Below are positions 8,539 through 16,801 of a stretch of 64,000 nt of DNA, in pieces. The stretch's first letter is position 1. Each line of letters begins with the position of its first letter. The notes under the pieces are model-generated. The model saw nothing but the letters and a program-made list of their open reading frames with translations. It was not told where the DNA came from and searched no databases. The position numbers and the translations under genes are program-made. Source of the DNA: Flavobacterium acetivorans (GTDB taxonomy: Bacteria > Bacteroidota > Bacteroidia > Flavobacteriales > Flavobacteriaceae); NCBI RefSeq assembly GCF_020911885.1, contig NZ_CP087132.1, positions 2,914,001 to 2,978,000 on the forward strand, given 5' to 3'.

Positions 8539-8780
8539 TTAAAATACAGTGCTTAAATCTTTTTTGTCAATCTTTTTTAGTTGGTTTGGAGGCGGTTTAT
8601 TGGGTGGTATTTTCTCGATGGTTTTCATGGTCTCGGTTTGACAATGCGAACACATTTTTGGATTAAAATGCAATTTTTCTTTTGCCAATTCCTGCCATGA
8701 TTTTTTCTTCCTCCCGTTTACTTTCAGTTGCTTTTTACTATGTTTGTAGATTATACCAATAATTAATTGCCGCTTTTACA
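8539..8780 (-). pseudogene. IS91-like transposase, C-terminal remnant
   Basis: The minus strand encodes about 80 open residues ending at the stop at 8539. They include KSWQELAKEKLHFNPKMCSHC and a following KTIEKIPPNKPP, which resembles the zinc-finger tail of Bacteroidota IS91 (Y2) transposases. The catalytic part is missing. The remnant ends abruptly at the start of the YhcG-type gene, which probably replaced or deleted the rest of the element. Confidence 0.6.
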
Positions 8781-8782
8781 AG

Positions 8783-9796
8783 ATGCTTCAAAACCAATCC
8801 TTAATCCCTGATATAAAAGCAATTATTGCTACTGCTAAAGACAAAGCAATTAGAGCCGTTGACAATGAACGAACTTTAATGTATTGGAATATTGGTAAAC
8901 GTATTTTTGAAGAAGAACAGCAAGGTAAAGACAGAGCAGATTACGGAACCTACCTAATTAAATTTCTTGCTGAACAATTACAACCTGAATATGGCAGTGG
9001 TTTTTCGTATCGTCAATTAAATCAATATCGCCAGTTTTACCGCAGCTTTCCAATTGTGTCCGCACTGCGGACACAATTGAGTTGGACACAATACAAATCC
9101 CTTTTAGCGATTGACAATCAAGATAAAAGAGAGTTTTATATTGCCGAAAGCGTGAAAAACAATTGGACTTCAAGACAACTCGAACGCCAAATAAACAGCA
9201 GTTTATACGAGCGCCTTTTAATGAGTACTGATAAAGAAAGTGTATTGGCAGTAGCCAAAAACGAAAAAGTACCTTCAGACGCCAGAGAGATTATAAAAGA
9301 TCCAATGTATTTAGAATTTCTAGGTCTGAAGCGTGAAGCGGCCTACTATGAAAAAGATTTGGAGCAAGCCATTATAACCCATCTGCAAGACTTTTTATTA
9401 GAATTAGGGAACGGCTTTTCATTTGTGGCAAGACAAAAACAAATCCATATTGAAGGCGATGAATTTTTTGTAGACTTGGTTTTTTACAACCGTCTACTAC
9501 AATCTTTTGTAATCATCGAAATAAAAACGCACAAACTCACACATCAGGATATCGGACAATTACAGATGTATGTAAACTATTATGACAGAGTAGAAAAACT
9601 ATCATATGAAAATCCAACTATCGGCATTTTGCTTTGTGCTAGCAAAAACGGCGGAGTAGTGAAATTCACCTTGCCGGAAAACGAAAAAAATATAGTGGCT
9701 AGTCAATACGAATTATACCTGCCAACAGAGAAGCAATTACTGGAAGAAGTAAACAAAGAGTTGGAAAACTTTCGAGAAGATAAATCAAATAATTAA
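8783..9796 (+). CDS. YhcG/DUF1016 family PDDEXK nuclease
   Basis: A full-length, 337-residue member. The N-terminal DUF1016 helical domain (about 1-165) includes YGTYLIKFLAEQL and FSYRQLNQYRQFY. The C-terminal PDDEXK domain (about 175-320) has FFVDLVFY, IIEIKTHK and GQLQMYV. Family members are predicted DNA endonucleases often found near type I restriction systems; none is nearby. The fragment at 1-427 is a homologue. The gene abuts an IS91-like relic upstream and runs straight into the inter-cassette repeat downstream with no typical attC-like site. Confidence 0.85.
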   Translation: MLQNQSLIPDIKAIIATAKDKAIRAVDNERTLMYWNIGKRIFEEEQQGKDRADYGTYLIKFLAEQLQPEYGSGFSYRQLNQYRQFYRSFPIVSALRTQLSWTQYKSLLAIDNQDKREFYIAESVKNNWTSRQLERQINSSLYERLLMSTDKESVLAVAKNEKVPSDAREIIKDPMYLEFLGLKREAAYYEKDLEQAIITHLQDFLLELGNGFSFVARQKQIHIEGDEFFVDLVFYNRLLQSFVIIEIKTHKLTHQDIGQLQMYVNYYDRVEKLSYENPTIGILLCASKNGGVVKFTLPENEKNIVASQYELYLPTEKQLLEEVNKELENFREDKSNN

Positions 9797-9802
9797 TCAA
9801 TC

Positions 9803-10076
9803 TAACACCAATAACAATAAGGGATTAGTGAGATAAATATTCCCGAGATTTTCAGGACAAAAATATTCAGGCTTGATTTTTTTGTTACTTTTTTTATCAA
9901 GGCAAATCGAAGATTATTTCATCCGTTCGCCTTTCAGGCTTGGGTCAGCGAACACCACTTATAATAAAAGTTAAGTGAGCTAAAAAAGTAAAAATAGCTG
10001 TTATCCCCTACCCGTTCTATTATTTATATCAAGTCATCCCTTATGGGGTCTATTATAAATGAGAAAGAAGAATTTA
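9803..10076. repeat. Long inter-cassette repeat, copy 5 (3' part)
   Basis: Begins at AACACCAATAACAATAAGGG and lacks the GC-rich hairpin part found in copies 1-4. An inserted segment around 9905-9985 repeats pieces of itself. Confidence 0.5.
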
Positions 10077-10100
10077 AAGAGGCCATTGGGTCTCTTTTTT
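10077..10100 (+). terminator. Intrinsic terminator before cassette leader
   Basis: AAGAGGCCATTGGGTCTCTT followed by a T run; a weaker variant of the hairpin at 933. Confidence 0.6.
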
Positions 10101-10306
10101 AATACTCAATAATCATGATTACTAGCAGTAAAACTACTGATATGTAGATCTATATAAGTACGAAAAGCAACCAACAAATAAAAAGCCCATTTGATGATTT
10201 GTAAGAAAAATTGAATATATTTGAAATACAATAATGTACGACGTTTATCACTACAATCTACCCAAAATTAGGTGTATAATAGCGACCACGTCATTACTAT
10301 GTACTA
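10101..10306 (+). promoter_or_regulatory. Cassette leader type B with promoter
   Basis: Nearly identical to the leader at 955-1161, including the segment around GGTGTATAATAGCGACCACG. The -7 box TATATTTG lies at 10216-10223. The cassette starts at 10307. Confidence 0.6.
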
Positions 10307-10395
10307 GTTGTGCTACATTCTATGTCAAAATTGCGAAAAATGAACTTTTTATCCAAAGTCAACTGTTTTAAGTAAATAATTTGTTAATTTGCGGT

Positions 10396-11178
10396 GTGGA
10401 AAAGATAGGTCACATAGAAATTAGAATTACAGGCTCAAAAGGTAATATTGAGCTTTCTCCTGATAATTATGATATTCGGGAAATTATCTCTATTCTTGAA
10501 AATGCAGAAAACTTACTTTATCCTGGAGACAAAAAAGAAAGACCGCTGATTACATATAATATTGAAAAAGGTTCTGTAAAACACATACTTAAAACCTCAA
10601 TACAATTTGTTATTGGTTTTAACGCAATAATTGGTCAAGTAAACGATGTCCAAGATATTGATTTTCTTGACTTATCAACTGCAAAAGCATTTGAAAATTT
10701 ACAAAACATTGCAGTAAAAAAAGATTATTCTTTTAGTATAAAAACTTCTTTAGAAAACACAAACGAAATAAAAGTTGATAGAACAACTCGCTACATTAGA
10801 ACAGAAGCGATTTGGGCTGATGCAGAATTCTATTTCTATGGAAAAATAACAAATGCTGGCGGAAAAGATAAAGCAAATATCCATTTACTTACTTCTGAAT
10901 TTGGTACTATTCGTATTCAAACCCCTATTAGTTTTTTAGAAGATTATGAAGAAAACTTACTTTATAAGTCTATAGGAATTAGAGCTTTAGGGAAACAACA
11001 TTCCTCTACTGGAGAAGTTGATACTTCAACATTAAAGTTTTTAGAATTGGTTGACTATCAACCAAAATACGATGACTTATATTTAAAAGGACTTAGAGAA
11101 AAAGCTAAAAAATCTTGGTTAGACGGAATTGATCCTGATACTTGGTTAAAAGAAATTAGAGGAGGTTATGATACATAA
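10396..11178 (+). CDS. Hypothetical partner of PIN-domain protein
   Basis: About 260 residues if the GTG at 10396 is used; a TTG at 10381 is an alternative and no ATG is near. No family is recognised. There is no signal peptide or membrane segment. The middle looks beta-rich (AEFYFYGKITNAGGKDKANI) and the C terminus is charged. It overlaps the PIN-domain gene by 11 bases, so the two are translationally coupled and share the cassette 10307-11669. It may hold or regulate the PIN protein, or form a nuclease complex with it, but at this length it is not a typical small antitoxin. Confidence 0.65.
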   Translation: MEKIGHIEIRITGSKGNIELSPDNYDIREIISILENAENLLYPGDKKERPLITYNIEKGSVKHILKTSIQFVIGFNAIIGQVNDVQDIDFLDLSTAKAFENLQNIAVKKDYSFSIKTSLENTNEIKVDRTTRYIRTEAIWADAEFYFYGKITNAGGKDKANIHLLTSEFGTIRIQTPISFLEDYEENLLYKSIGIRALGKQHSSTGEVDTSTLKFLELVDYQPKYDDLYLKGLREKAKKSWLDGIDPDTWLKEIRGGYDT

Positions 11179-11647
11179 ATCAGTTCTGTTAGACACAAGT
11201 TTCTTTATTAGATTTTTAAACGATAACGACCCATTATTTAAAAATGCTGATGCGTATTTTCGTTATTTCATTAAAGAAGAAATAACTATGATGATTTCAA
11301 CAATATCAATTGCAGAATATTGTGTCGGTGGAGATATTCATGAATTACCTTTGAGAAATTTACAAATTATTCCTTTTAATTTAGACCATTCAAAGAAAAC
11401 AGGAGAATTTGCTAGAATCATTTTTAAAAACAAAGGAAAATTAAAACTGAATGAAAGAAATATAATTCCAAACGACACCAAACTATTTTCTCAAGCTGAT
11501 TGTGAAAAAACAGTCGAATATTATCTATCTTCAGACAGTGAAAGTTTAAAAATTTACAATCTACTAAAAGAAGAAGTAAATCCTAAATTCACTTTTATTG
11601 ATTTAAAGGTTCCTCATCACGAAGTTTTTGGTTTACTTGATTTGTAA
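11168..11647 (+). CDS. PIN-domain protein
   Basis: This 159-residue protein opens with VLLDTSFFIRFLN, carries SIAEY near residue 50 and an acidic NDTKLFSQAD segment near residue 105. That order of acidic residues fits a PIN/VapC-like RNase fold that binds metal through conserved aspartates and glutamate. VapC toxins cut tRNA or rRNA; here the target is unknown. The gene overlaps the 260-residue partner, and the cassette closes 16 bases later with attC-like site 7. Confidence 0.7.
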   Translation: MIHKSVLLDTSFFIRFLNDNDPLFKNADAYFRYFIKEEITMMISTISIAEYCVGGDIHELPLRNLQIIPFNLDHSKKTGEFARIIFKNKGKLKLNERNIIPNDTKLFSQADCEKTVEYYLSSDSESLKIYNLLKEEVNPKFTFIDLKVPHHEVFGLLDL

Positions 11648-11662
11648 AATTAAAGAACGATC

Positions 11663-11720
11663 GCACAATAGCTAGAGTTTCGTTGGGCTTGAAAAGCCAA
11701 CAATGAAACTCCTGTTGAAC
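11663..11720 (+). repeat. attC-like hairpin site 7
   Basis: GCACAAT complements the cassette start GTTGTGC at 10307 apart from the last base. The rest is almost identical to site 2, with GAGTTTC/GAAACTC and GTTGGGCTT/AAGCCAAC arms, ending in GTTGAAC. Confidence 0.65.
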
Positions 11721-11778
11721 GGAACCGATTAGATGTCCGTCAACTATGGAGTTATCGTAGAATGAGTTTTAGAATTTC

Positions 11779-11807
11779 AAGGGGACCTATAGTCCTCTTT
11801 TTTTTGA
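11779..11807 (+). terminator. Intrinsic terminator
   Basis: AAGGGGACCTATAGTCCTCTT plus T run. Stem AGGGGAC/GTCCTCT with one G-T pair, another sequence variant of the conserved hairpin. Confidence 0.65.
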
Positions 11808-11872
11808 AGTAGTTTTTCAGTTGGTTTTAATGTGTTTTTCCTTCACTTTCGGGTATAAGTTTCCGTTTTACC

Positions 11873-12170
11873 CCCGCCCTTATAGTTGCCAGACTAGAAA
11901 ATCCGGGCAAGGATTTGAGCGTTGGCCGGCGGGAGTGACCCCCGAGTCGAGTGTGAAACACGAGCGGCTGGGGTCACGATAGGAAAACCGAAACGCAGTG
12001 AGGTTCATCGAACACCAATAACAATAAGGGATTAGTGAGATAAATGCGCCCGAGATTTTCAGGACAAAAATATTCAGGCTTGATTTTTTTGTTACTTTTT
12101 TTATCAAGGCAAAAAGTAAAAGATTGGAATCATCCCCTACTCGTTCTATTATTTATATCAAGCCATCCTC
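11873..12170. repeat. Long inter-cassette repeat, copy 2
   Basis: Same multi-hairpin repeat as 595-930, with one C fewer in the C run near 11940. The preceding 60 bases (from GAAGTAGTTTTTCAG) recur at about 22428-22485. Confidence 0.6.
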
Positions 12171-12307
12171 CTATACTTGAAAAACGCATTTATTGTCGGG
12201 AAATTCCAGTGATGTGTTGCATTCTTAAAAATAAGAATAATCTTCTTTTATAGAGGGATTTTGTTATATTTGAGGGTAATGTAACGGAGGTTTTTTCACA
12301 GACTGCC
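12171..12307 (+). promoter_or_regulatory. Cassette leader type A with promoter
   Basis: Leader A with -7 box TATATTTG at 12265-12272, ending in GACTGCC before the cassette start at 12308. Confidence 0.6.
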
Positions 12308-12310
12308 GTT

Positions 12311-12913
12311 GTGAGTAACCCAAAAAGAAACATCGTGCAAAAAAGATACGAAATATTAAAATCCTTACCAGTTTATGGAGAATTGTATATTCCAATTTCA
12401 GAAGACAATGAACCTTTTTATTCTGAAGGATTTGCAGTGAGGTTTTTCAAAAAAGATGGTAAAAGCTGGGATGCGAATTTCAAACTTGGTTGGACAGGTT
12501 TTAATGCTGTTTATGAATTCAATAATGAGAATTTTATTTTGGTAATCGCCGGAGGTACAGGTTATTTAATAAACCCTGAATCCACTATACCTATAAATGT
12601 TTTTGGAGTTGGATTCTTAAGCGCAATAAAATCCGAGAATAATAAAATTATATTGCAAGATATAACTGATTTGACGATTATTGAACCTACTGGTGAAAAA
12701 TGGCATACTGAAAGAATATCTTGGGATGGAATTAAAGATTTAAAACTTGAAGGAAATATTGTGAGTGGTCTTTCATTTGACCCTATAAATGACCGTGATG
12801 AATGGGTTGAATTTATAGTTAATCTCGAAAATCGAAATGTTCAAGGTGGAAGTTACAGACAGTATGAAATCAAATCTATTGAACGAAAAAACAAGTGGTG
12901 GAAATTTTGGTAA
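12311..12913 (+). CDS. Hypothetical protein starting inside the cassette end
   Basis: This 200-residue protein has no recognised family. It contains YSEGFAVRFFKKDGKSW and a likely beta-rich core, and ends in the aromatic KNKWWKFW. No signal peptide is seen, so it is probably cytoplasmic. The only plausible start is the GTG at 12311, which is part of the cassette terminal word GTTGTGAGTAACCC (12308-12321). The coding frame therefore begins inside the recombination site. The cassette closes with the complementary word three bases after the stop. Confidence 0.7.
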   Translation: MSNPKRNIVQKRYEILKSLPVYGELYIPISEDNEPFYSEGFAVRFFKKDGKSWDANFKLGWTGFNAVYEFNNENFILVIAGGTGYLINPESTIPINVFGVGFLSAIKSENNKIILQDITDLTIIEPTGEKWHTERISWDGIKDLKLEGNIVSGLSFDPINDRDEWVEFIVNLENRNVQGGSYRQYEIKSIERKNKWWKFW

Positions 12914-12915
12914 AT

Positions 12916-12980
12916 GGGCTTACTCACAATCGAGACAGCTCCGCCAGCAACTGACGGAGTGCGCCTCTCACGCATCCCCT
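12916..12980 (+). repeat. attC-like site 8, second hairpin family
   Basis: GGGCTTACTCACAAT pairs with the start GTTGTGAGTAACCC at 12308 over 13 of 14 bases, with one extra C. It continues into a different hairpin, CTCCGCCAG / CTGACGGAG, and ends before CCCCTACCCGTTC. The same family occurs at 24718-24795. Confidence 0.6.
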
Positions 12981-12984
12981 ACCC

Positions 12985-13150
12985 GTTCTATTATTCATAT
13001 CAAGTCATCCTCCTAAACTTGAAAAACGCATTTGTTGGCGGGAAATTCCGGTGATGTGTTGCATTCTTAAAAATAAGAATAATCTTCTTTTTATATAGGG
13101 ATTTTGTTATATTTGAGGGTAATACAACGGAGGTTTTTTCACAGACTGAC
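12985..13150 (+). promoter_or_regulatory. Cassette leader type A with promoter
   Basis: Leader A with -7 box TATATTTG at 13108-13115, ending in GACTGAC at the cassette start 13151. Confidence 0.6.
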
Positions 13151-13199
13151 GTTGTGCGTCATTTTTGACGAAACGTGGAAAAAACAAAAAACAACAATT

Positions 13200-14291
13200 A
13201 TGATTAAATATAACAAAATCAAAACGAACTATTTAATACTTATTTTATCATTTTTATTTAATTCTTGTGTTGGACAAATTACAGAATCAATACCAGTTAA
13301 AATTTCAAAAATTCATAAAGATAGTATTAGTCTAAAGGCAGAAACGCAACCTGAATATAGAAATAGTGTACATGATAAAGATTACCAAGGAAACCAAATA
13401 AGTGGTGTTATTCGAACTGTTTTTCAAGACAGCAAAGGAAATTTTTGGTTTGGAACACAATCTGGTCTTAGTCGTTATGATAAGAATGGACTTGTTTATT
13501 TTGTACTAAAAGATTACAATGGACAAAAAGTAACAGTTCATGTCATTATTGAAGATAAAATTGGAAATATCTGGATAGGTTATGATCGTGGCATTGCAAA
13601 ATTTGATGGTAACTATTTTACAATGTATTATGAAAATGAAACCAAGAAAATTGGTGGTCTTTGGAGCATGACAATGGATAAAAAAGGAATGCTTTGGGTA
13701 GGAACAACTCAAGGTGTTTATACATTTGATGGAGAGAAATTTTCGCCGTTTGAAATTCCTGAAGGAAAGATAAATCCCGATGTGGGAATTAGTACAACCA
13801 AAATGATTCATTCCATTATAGAAGACAGTAAAGGTAAAATGTGGTTTGCAACGAATGGAGGTGTATATATTTATGATGGAACTACTTTAACAAACCTATC
13901 TGAAAAAGAAGGTCTTCAATCTAATTTTGTGGGTCAAATAATTGAAAGTAAAGATGGAAATTTTTGGATTTCGACCTCCAAAGGACTTTATAAATACGAT
14001 GGAAACACTGTTATAAATGTAACTGAAAACCTATTAAACAAAAATGAAGGAATTGGTTGCATTTTAGAAGATAATAACGGTACACTTTGGTTTAATGCAA
14101 ACAAACGTGACATTTATAGTTACAGCAACAAAGTATTCACTAAAATTGAAAGTAAAGAAGGTGAATTTAAACCTTTCCCATTTACTATTTATCAAGATAA
14201 ACAAGAACGCATTTGGTTTGTTGGTCTTAAAGGCGCTTATCGCTTAGAAAATAATGCGTTTATAAATGTAAACAGAAATGGACCTTGGTAA
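13200..14291 (+). CDS. Two-component-regulator-propeller lipoprotein
   Basis: This protein has about 363 residues from the ATG at 13200; the in-frame start at 13104 would lie inside leader A. The signal ends in LFNSC, a lipobox. The mature part is a series of about seven propeller repeats of the Reg_prop type, each with a GNIWIGYDRGIAKFDG-like strand, as in the periplasmic sensor half of hybrid two-component systems. No kinase, membrane or output domain follows, so the propeller stands alone. It may bind a ligand or a partner at the cell surface. The cassette ends are 13151 and 14312. Confidence 0.75.
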   Translation: MIKYNKIKTNYLILILSFLFNSCVGQITESIPVKISKIHKDSISLKAETQPEYRNSVHDKDYQGNQISGVIRTVFQDSKGNFWFGTQSGLSRYDKNGLVYFVLKDYNGQKVTVHVIIEDKIGNIWIGYDRGIAKFDGNYFTMYYENETKKIGGLWSMTMDKKGMLWVGTTQGVYTFDGEKFSPFEIPEGKINPDVGISTTKMIHSIIEDSKGKMWFATNGGVYIYDGTTLTNLSEKEGLQSNFVGQIIESKDGNFWISTSKGLYKYDGNTVINVTENLLNKNEGIGCILEDNNGTLWFNANKRDIYSYSNKVFTKIESKEGEFKPFPFTIYQDKQERIWFVGLKGAYRLENNAFINVNRNGPW

Positions 14292-14300
14292 AATTTAAAA

Positions 14301-14363
14301 CGAACGCACAACAGCTAAGATTTCGTTGCGTGCGCAGCACGAACAATAAAATTCCTGTTGAAC
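14301..14363 (+). repeat. attC-like hairpin site 9
   Basis: CGAACGCACAAC complements the cassette start GTTGTGCGTC at 13151 with one mismatch. It continues into AGCTAAGATTTCGTTGCGTG and ends AATTCCTGTTGAAC. Confidence 0.65.
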
Positions 14364-14423
14364 GGAACCGATTACATGTCCGTCAACTATGGGGATTACG
14401 ATAAATGAGTAAGAAGAATTTCA

Positions 14424-14447
14424 AGAGGCCATTGCGCCTCTTTTTTT
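14424..14447 (+). terminator. Intrinsic terminator before cassette leader
   Basis: AGAGGCCATTGCGCCTCT plus seven T, identical in stem to 933-950. Confidence 0.7.
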
Positions 14448-14618
14448 ATGGTCTATAATCAGGTTTACTAGCAGTAAAACTACTGAAATGTAAATCTATA
14501 TAAGCACGAAAGGGCTACGGTGAATTAAAAGTGCTTTTAATGATTTGTAAGAAAAATTGAATATATTTGATTTTGAATAAAGTATGGTAGCTGTCACGCC
14601 TATCTACCTAAAAGTAGA
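14448..14618 (+). promoter_or_regulatory. Cassette leader type B with promoter, next to transposase remnant
   Basis: Leader B with -7 box TATATTTG at 14562-14569. The expected cassette start is replaced by a transposase tail, so this promoter has lost its cassette. Confidence 0.55.
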
Positions 14619-14843
14619 GTGATAGGCCTGATTTTTACTGCCTACAATCTGCGACGAATTTTTAACTTGATTGACCACAATCTATTAAAACAATATCTAA
14701 AAGTATTGGCTTTACATTTTGGTACTCTGAAAGCGATTTTTGAAGCTTTTTATGGCCTATTTTATTTTAATAATCATAAAGCGACTTTTGCCAGAAAGAA
14801 TTTTAATTGTAGTTTAAATCATATATATTTACTCAATGATTAA
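14619..14843 (+). pseudogene. Transposase C-terminal remnant (IS1182-like)
   Basis: The frame from 14619 encodes LIFTAYNLRRIFNLI followed by a short helical tail, the usual C-terminal end of IS1182-type DDE transposases (the YNLRR motif). Everything upstream, including the catalytic residues, is missing; leader B sits there instead. The family call rests on this one motif. Confidence 0.5.
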
Positions 14844-14882
14844 CCAAATAAAGTTCGTGTAAAGGTTTTTAGACGAACTGAC
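14800..14882 (+). promoter_or_regulatory. Cassette leader type C
   Basis: AATTGTAGTTTAAATCAT, then TATATTTAC (one base off the -7 box), then AGGTTTTTAGACGAACTGAC just before the cassette start GTTAGCAGC at 14883. It recurs near 19925, 21000 and 24028. The next genes here are on the minus strand, so its transcript would run antisense to them. Confidence 0.5.
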
Positions 14883-14919
14883 GTTAGCAGCAAACTTTAC
14901 CTAAACTACTGAAGACAAA

Positions 14920-15921
14920 CTACTTGATCTTGACAATGACTTTTCCTTTAGCACGACCACTTGAAACGTAGTACATTGCTTCGTTCATTTGCTCAAACGA
15001 AAATACTTTGTCAACGACAGGACGAATGACACCTGTTTCAATCAATTTTCCAATTTCTGACAACTGTCTTCCATTTGCTTGCATAAACAGAAACGAATAA
15101 TCAACATTGAGTTTTTTCGCTTGTTTCCTGACCTTGTAGCTTAAAAAGAAAATCGCTGTTTTCATAAACCACGACAAACCAATTTCTTTTGCAAAAGCAG
15201 TATCAGGTGGACCTGAAATAGAAATGACTTTTCCACCTGGCTTCAAAATTCGCAACGACTTTTCAAGAGTTTTTTCGTCTTGACTGTTCAACACCAAATC
15301 GTAATCTTTCAAAATGGTTTCAAAATCTTGCGTTTTGTAATCAATCACAACATCAGCTCCAAGGCTTTTTACTAACTCAAAATTATCGGCACTTGTAGTT
15401 GTGGCAACAGCGGCGCCCAAATGTTTCGCCATCTGGATGGCAATCGTTCCGACACCGCCTGAACCTGCTTGTATAAAAACTTTCTGACCTTTTTTAAGAT
15501 TTGCTTTTTCAACAAACGCTTGCCAAACCGTTAATGCAGCCAACGGAAAAGAAGCTGCTTCTTCCATTGAAATAGTTGCGGGTTTCAAGGCAACATCGTT
15601 TTCATTGACAGCAATGTATTCGGCAAATGTGCCGATACGAAAATCGGCAGGACGAGCAAAAACGTCATCGCTCATTTTGAAACGACTGACTTTTGAGCCA
15701 ACGCCAATAACCGTTCCCGCAACATCGTGTCCCAAAATCAATGGAAATTTGTAAGGCAACAACAACTTAAATTCGCCACTTTTTAGTTTGGCATCTAACT
15801 GATTGATACTTGCCGAATTGACTTGAATTAAAACTTCGTTTTCTTTGGCAACAGGCTTTGGAACTTCTGTTAGTTGAAGTTTGTCTTCCTTCCTGTAACG
15901 GTTTATTGTGTATGCTTTCAT
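14920..15921 (-). CDS. NADP-dependent quinone oxidoreductase-like (MDR)
   Basis: This 333-residue medium-chain dehydrogenase/reductase has an N-terminal GroES-like domain (LGHDVAGTVIGVG) and a Rossmann domain with the nucleotide loop AGSGGVGTIAIQMAK. The zinc-binding residues of alcohol dehydrogenases are missing, which points to the zinc-free quinone or enone reductases. It probably reduces a reactive electrophile with NADPH. It lies 11 bases after an SDR gene on the same strand and shares its promoter, next to a divergent HxlR-type regulator. All three sit in one cassette, 14883-17219. Confidence 0.8.
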   Translation of the reverse strand: MKAYTINRYRKEDKLQLTEVPKPVAKENEVLIQVNSASINQLDAKLKSGEFKLLLPYKFPLILGHDVAGTVIGVGSKVSRFKMSDDVFARPADFRIGTFAEYIAVNENDVALKPATISMEEAASFPLAALTVWQAFVEKANLKKGQKVFIQAGSGGVGTIAIQMAKHLGAAVATTTSADNFELVKSLGADVVIDYKTQDFETILKDYDLVLNSQDEKTLEKSLRILKPGGKVISISGPPDTAFAKEIGLSWFMKTAIFFLSYKVRKQAKKLNVDYSFLFMQANGRQLSEIGKLIETGVIRPVVDKVFSFEQMNEAMYYVSSGRAKGKVIVKIK

Positions 15922-15932
15922 CTTGTTTTTTT

Positions 15933-16697
15933 TTATTGTAAATATTTTTCTGCTTTCTTTGGATTAACCAAGCTGAAAGCCAATTTCGGAAAAATACGAT
16001 TAAGGTAATAGAAAGTACCTGTATAACCCATACGAATTGTGTATTGGTCTTTTTGCAATCCTGCAATCAATCCTTTTATCAATTTTTCGGGGCTCATTTT
16101 TTTTACTTTTCGGTGTGCTATAAGTTCAGTTTCTACTGCAGGAGGCAACAACTCAAATACTTTTACATTACTGTTAGCAATTCGCAAATGCTCACGAAGC
16201 GACTTTGTGTAAAACGCCAAAGCAGTTTTTGTTGCCGAATAAGTTGCTTCAAGCAATGACGGAACATAACTTAAAACGGAAGTTGTGTTGATAATCGCAC
16301 TTTCTTTTTTTGATTTCAGCATATCCAAAAAAAGATTGTTCAGACGAATAACTGCCAAGTAATTTATGTTCATTTCATATTCCGCCCCTTCAAAATGTTT
16401 GTCGCTTGCAACACTTAAATTTGACGGCATTACGCCAACACCTGCATTGTTGTATAGAATATCAATTCCGCCCAAACTCTTAACTTGATTGTAAAGCGAA
16501 ATCGCATCTTCTTCATTCGCAACATCGCTTTTTATCGCAATTACATTGGGATACAGTTTTTTTGCCGAATCTAATTTGTCTTGACTTCTGCCTGTTATGA
16601 TAACTTTTGCACCAATTTCCAAGAATTGTTTTGTGGCTTCAAGTCCAATACCAGCACTACCACCAGTAATCAATATTGTTTTGTTTCTTAAGTCCAT
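15933..16697 (-). CDS. Short-chain dehydrogenase/reductase
   Basis: This 254-residue classical SDR has TGGSAGIGLE at the N terminus (cofactor binding), NNAGVG, and the catalytic YSATK. The substrate is not known; the sequence resembles DltE-type oxidoreductases. It is the first gene of the minus-strand pair controlled by the HxlR region. Pairing of an SDR, a quinone reductase and an HxlR regulator is common for electrophile or quinone stress responses. Confidence 0.8.
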   Translation of the reverse strand: MDLRNKTILITGGSAGIGLEATKQFLEIGAKVIITGRSQDKLDSAKKLYPNVIAIKSDVANEEDAISLYNQVKSLGGIDILYNNAGVGVMPSNLSVASDKHFEGAEYEMNINYLAVIRLNNLFLDMLKSKKESAIINTTSVLSYVPSLLEATYSATKTALAFYTKSLREHLRIANSNVKVFELLPPAVETELIAHRKVKKMSPEKLIKGLIAGLQKDQYTIRMGYTGTFYYLNRIFPKLAFSLVNPKKAEKYLQ

Positions 16698-16734
16698 ATT
16701 TTGCTTTGAGTTTATTTATTTATTTGTAAATTTG

Positions 16735-16783
16735 CTTGCGATTTGCAAGTACAAAGATATCAAACAACTTTTAATTTGCAAGT
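16735..16783. promoter_or_regulatory. Candidate HxlR operator in divergent promoter
   Basis: Inverted repeat CTTGC-GATTT-GCAAG at 16735-16749, plus ATTTGCAAGT repeated directly at 16741-16750 and 16774-16783, 33 bp (three helical turns) apart. It lies between the SDR and HxlR starts, so it could control both. Confidence 0.5.
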
Positions 16784-16801
16784 GGTTTTTAAGAATAAAT
16801 T

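Noticed and set aside
10396-11647. Classical VapBC toxin-antitoxin pair
   Set aside because: The partner has about 260 residues and no AbrB, RHH or Phd-type domain, so it is left as a PIN-linked pair of unknown type.
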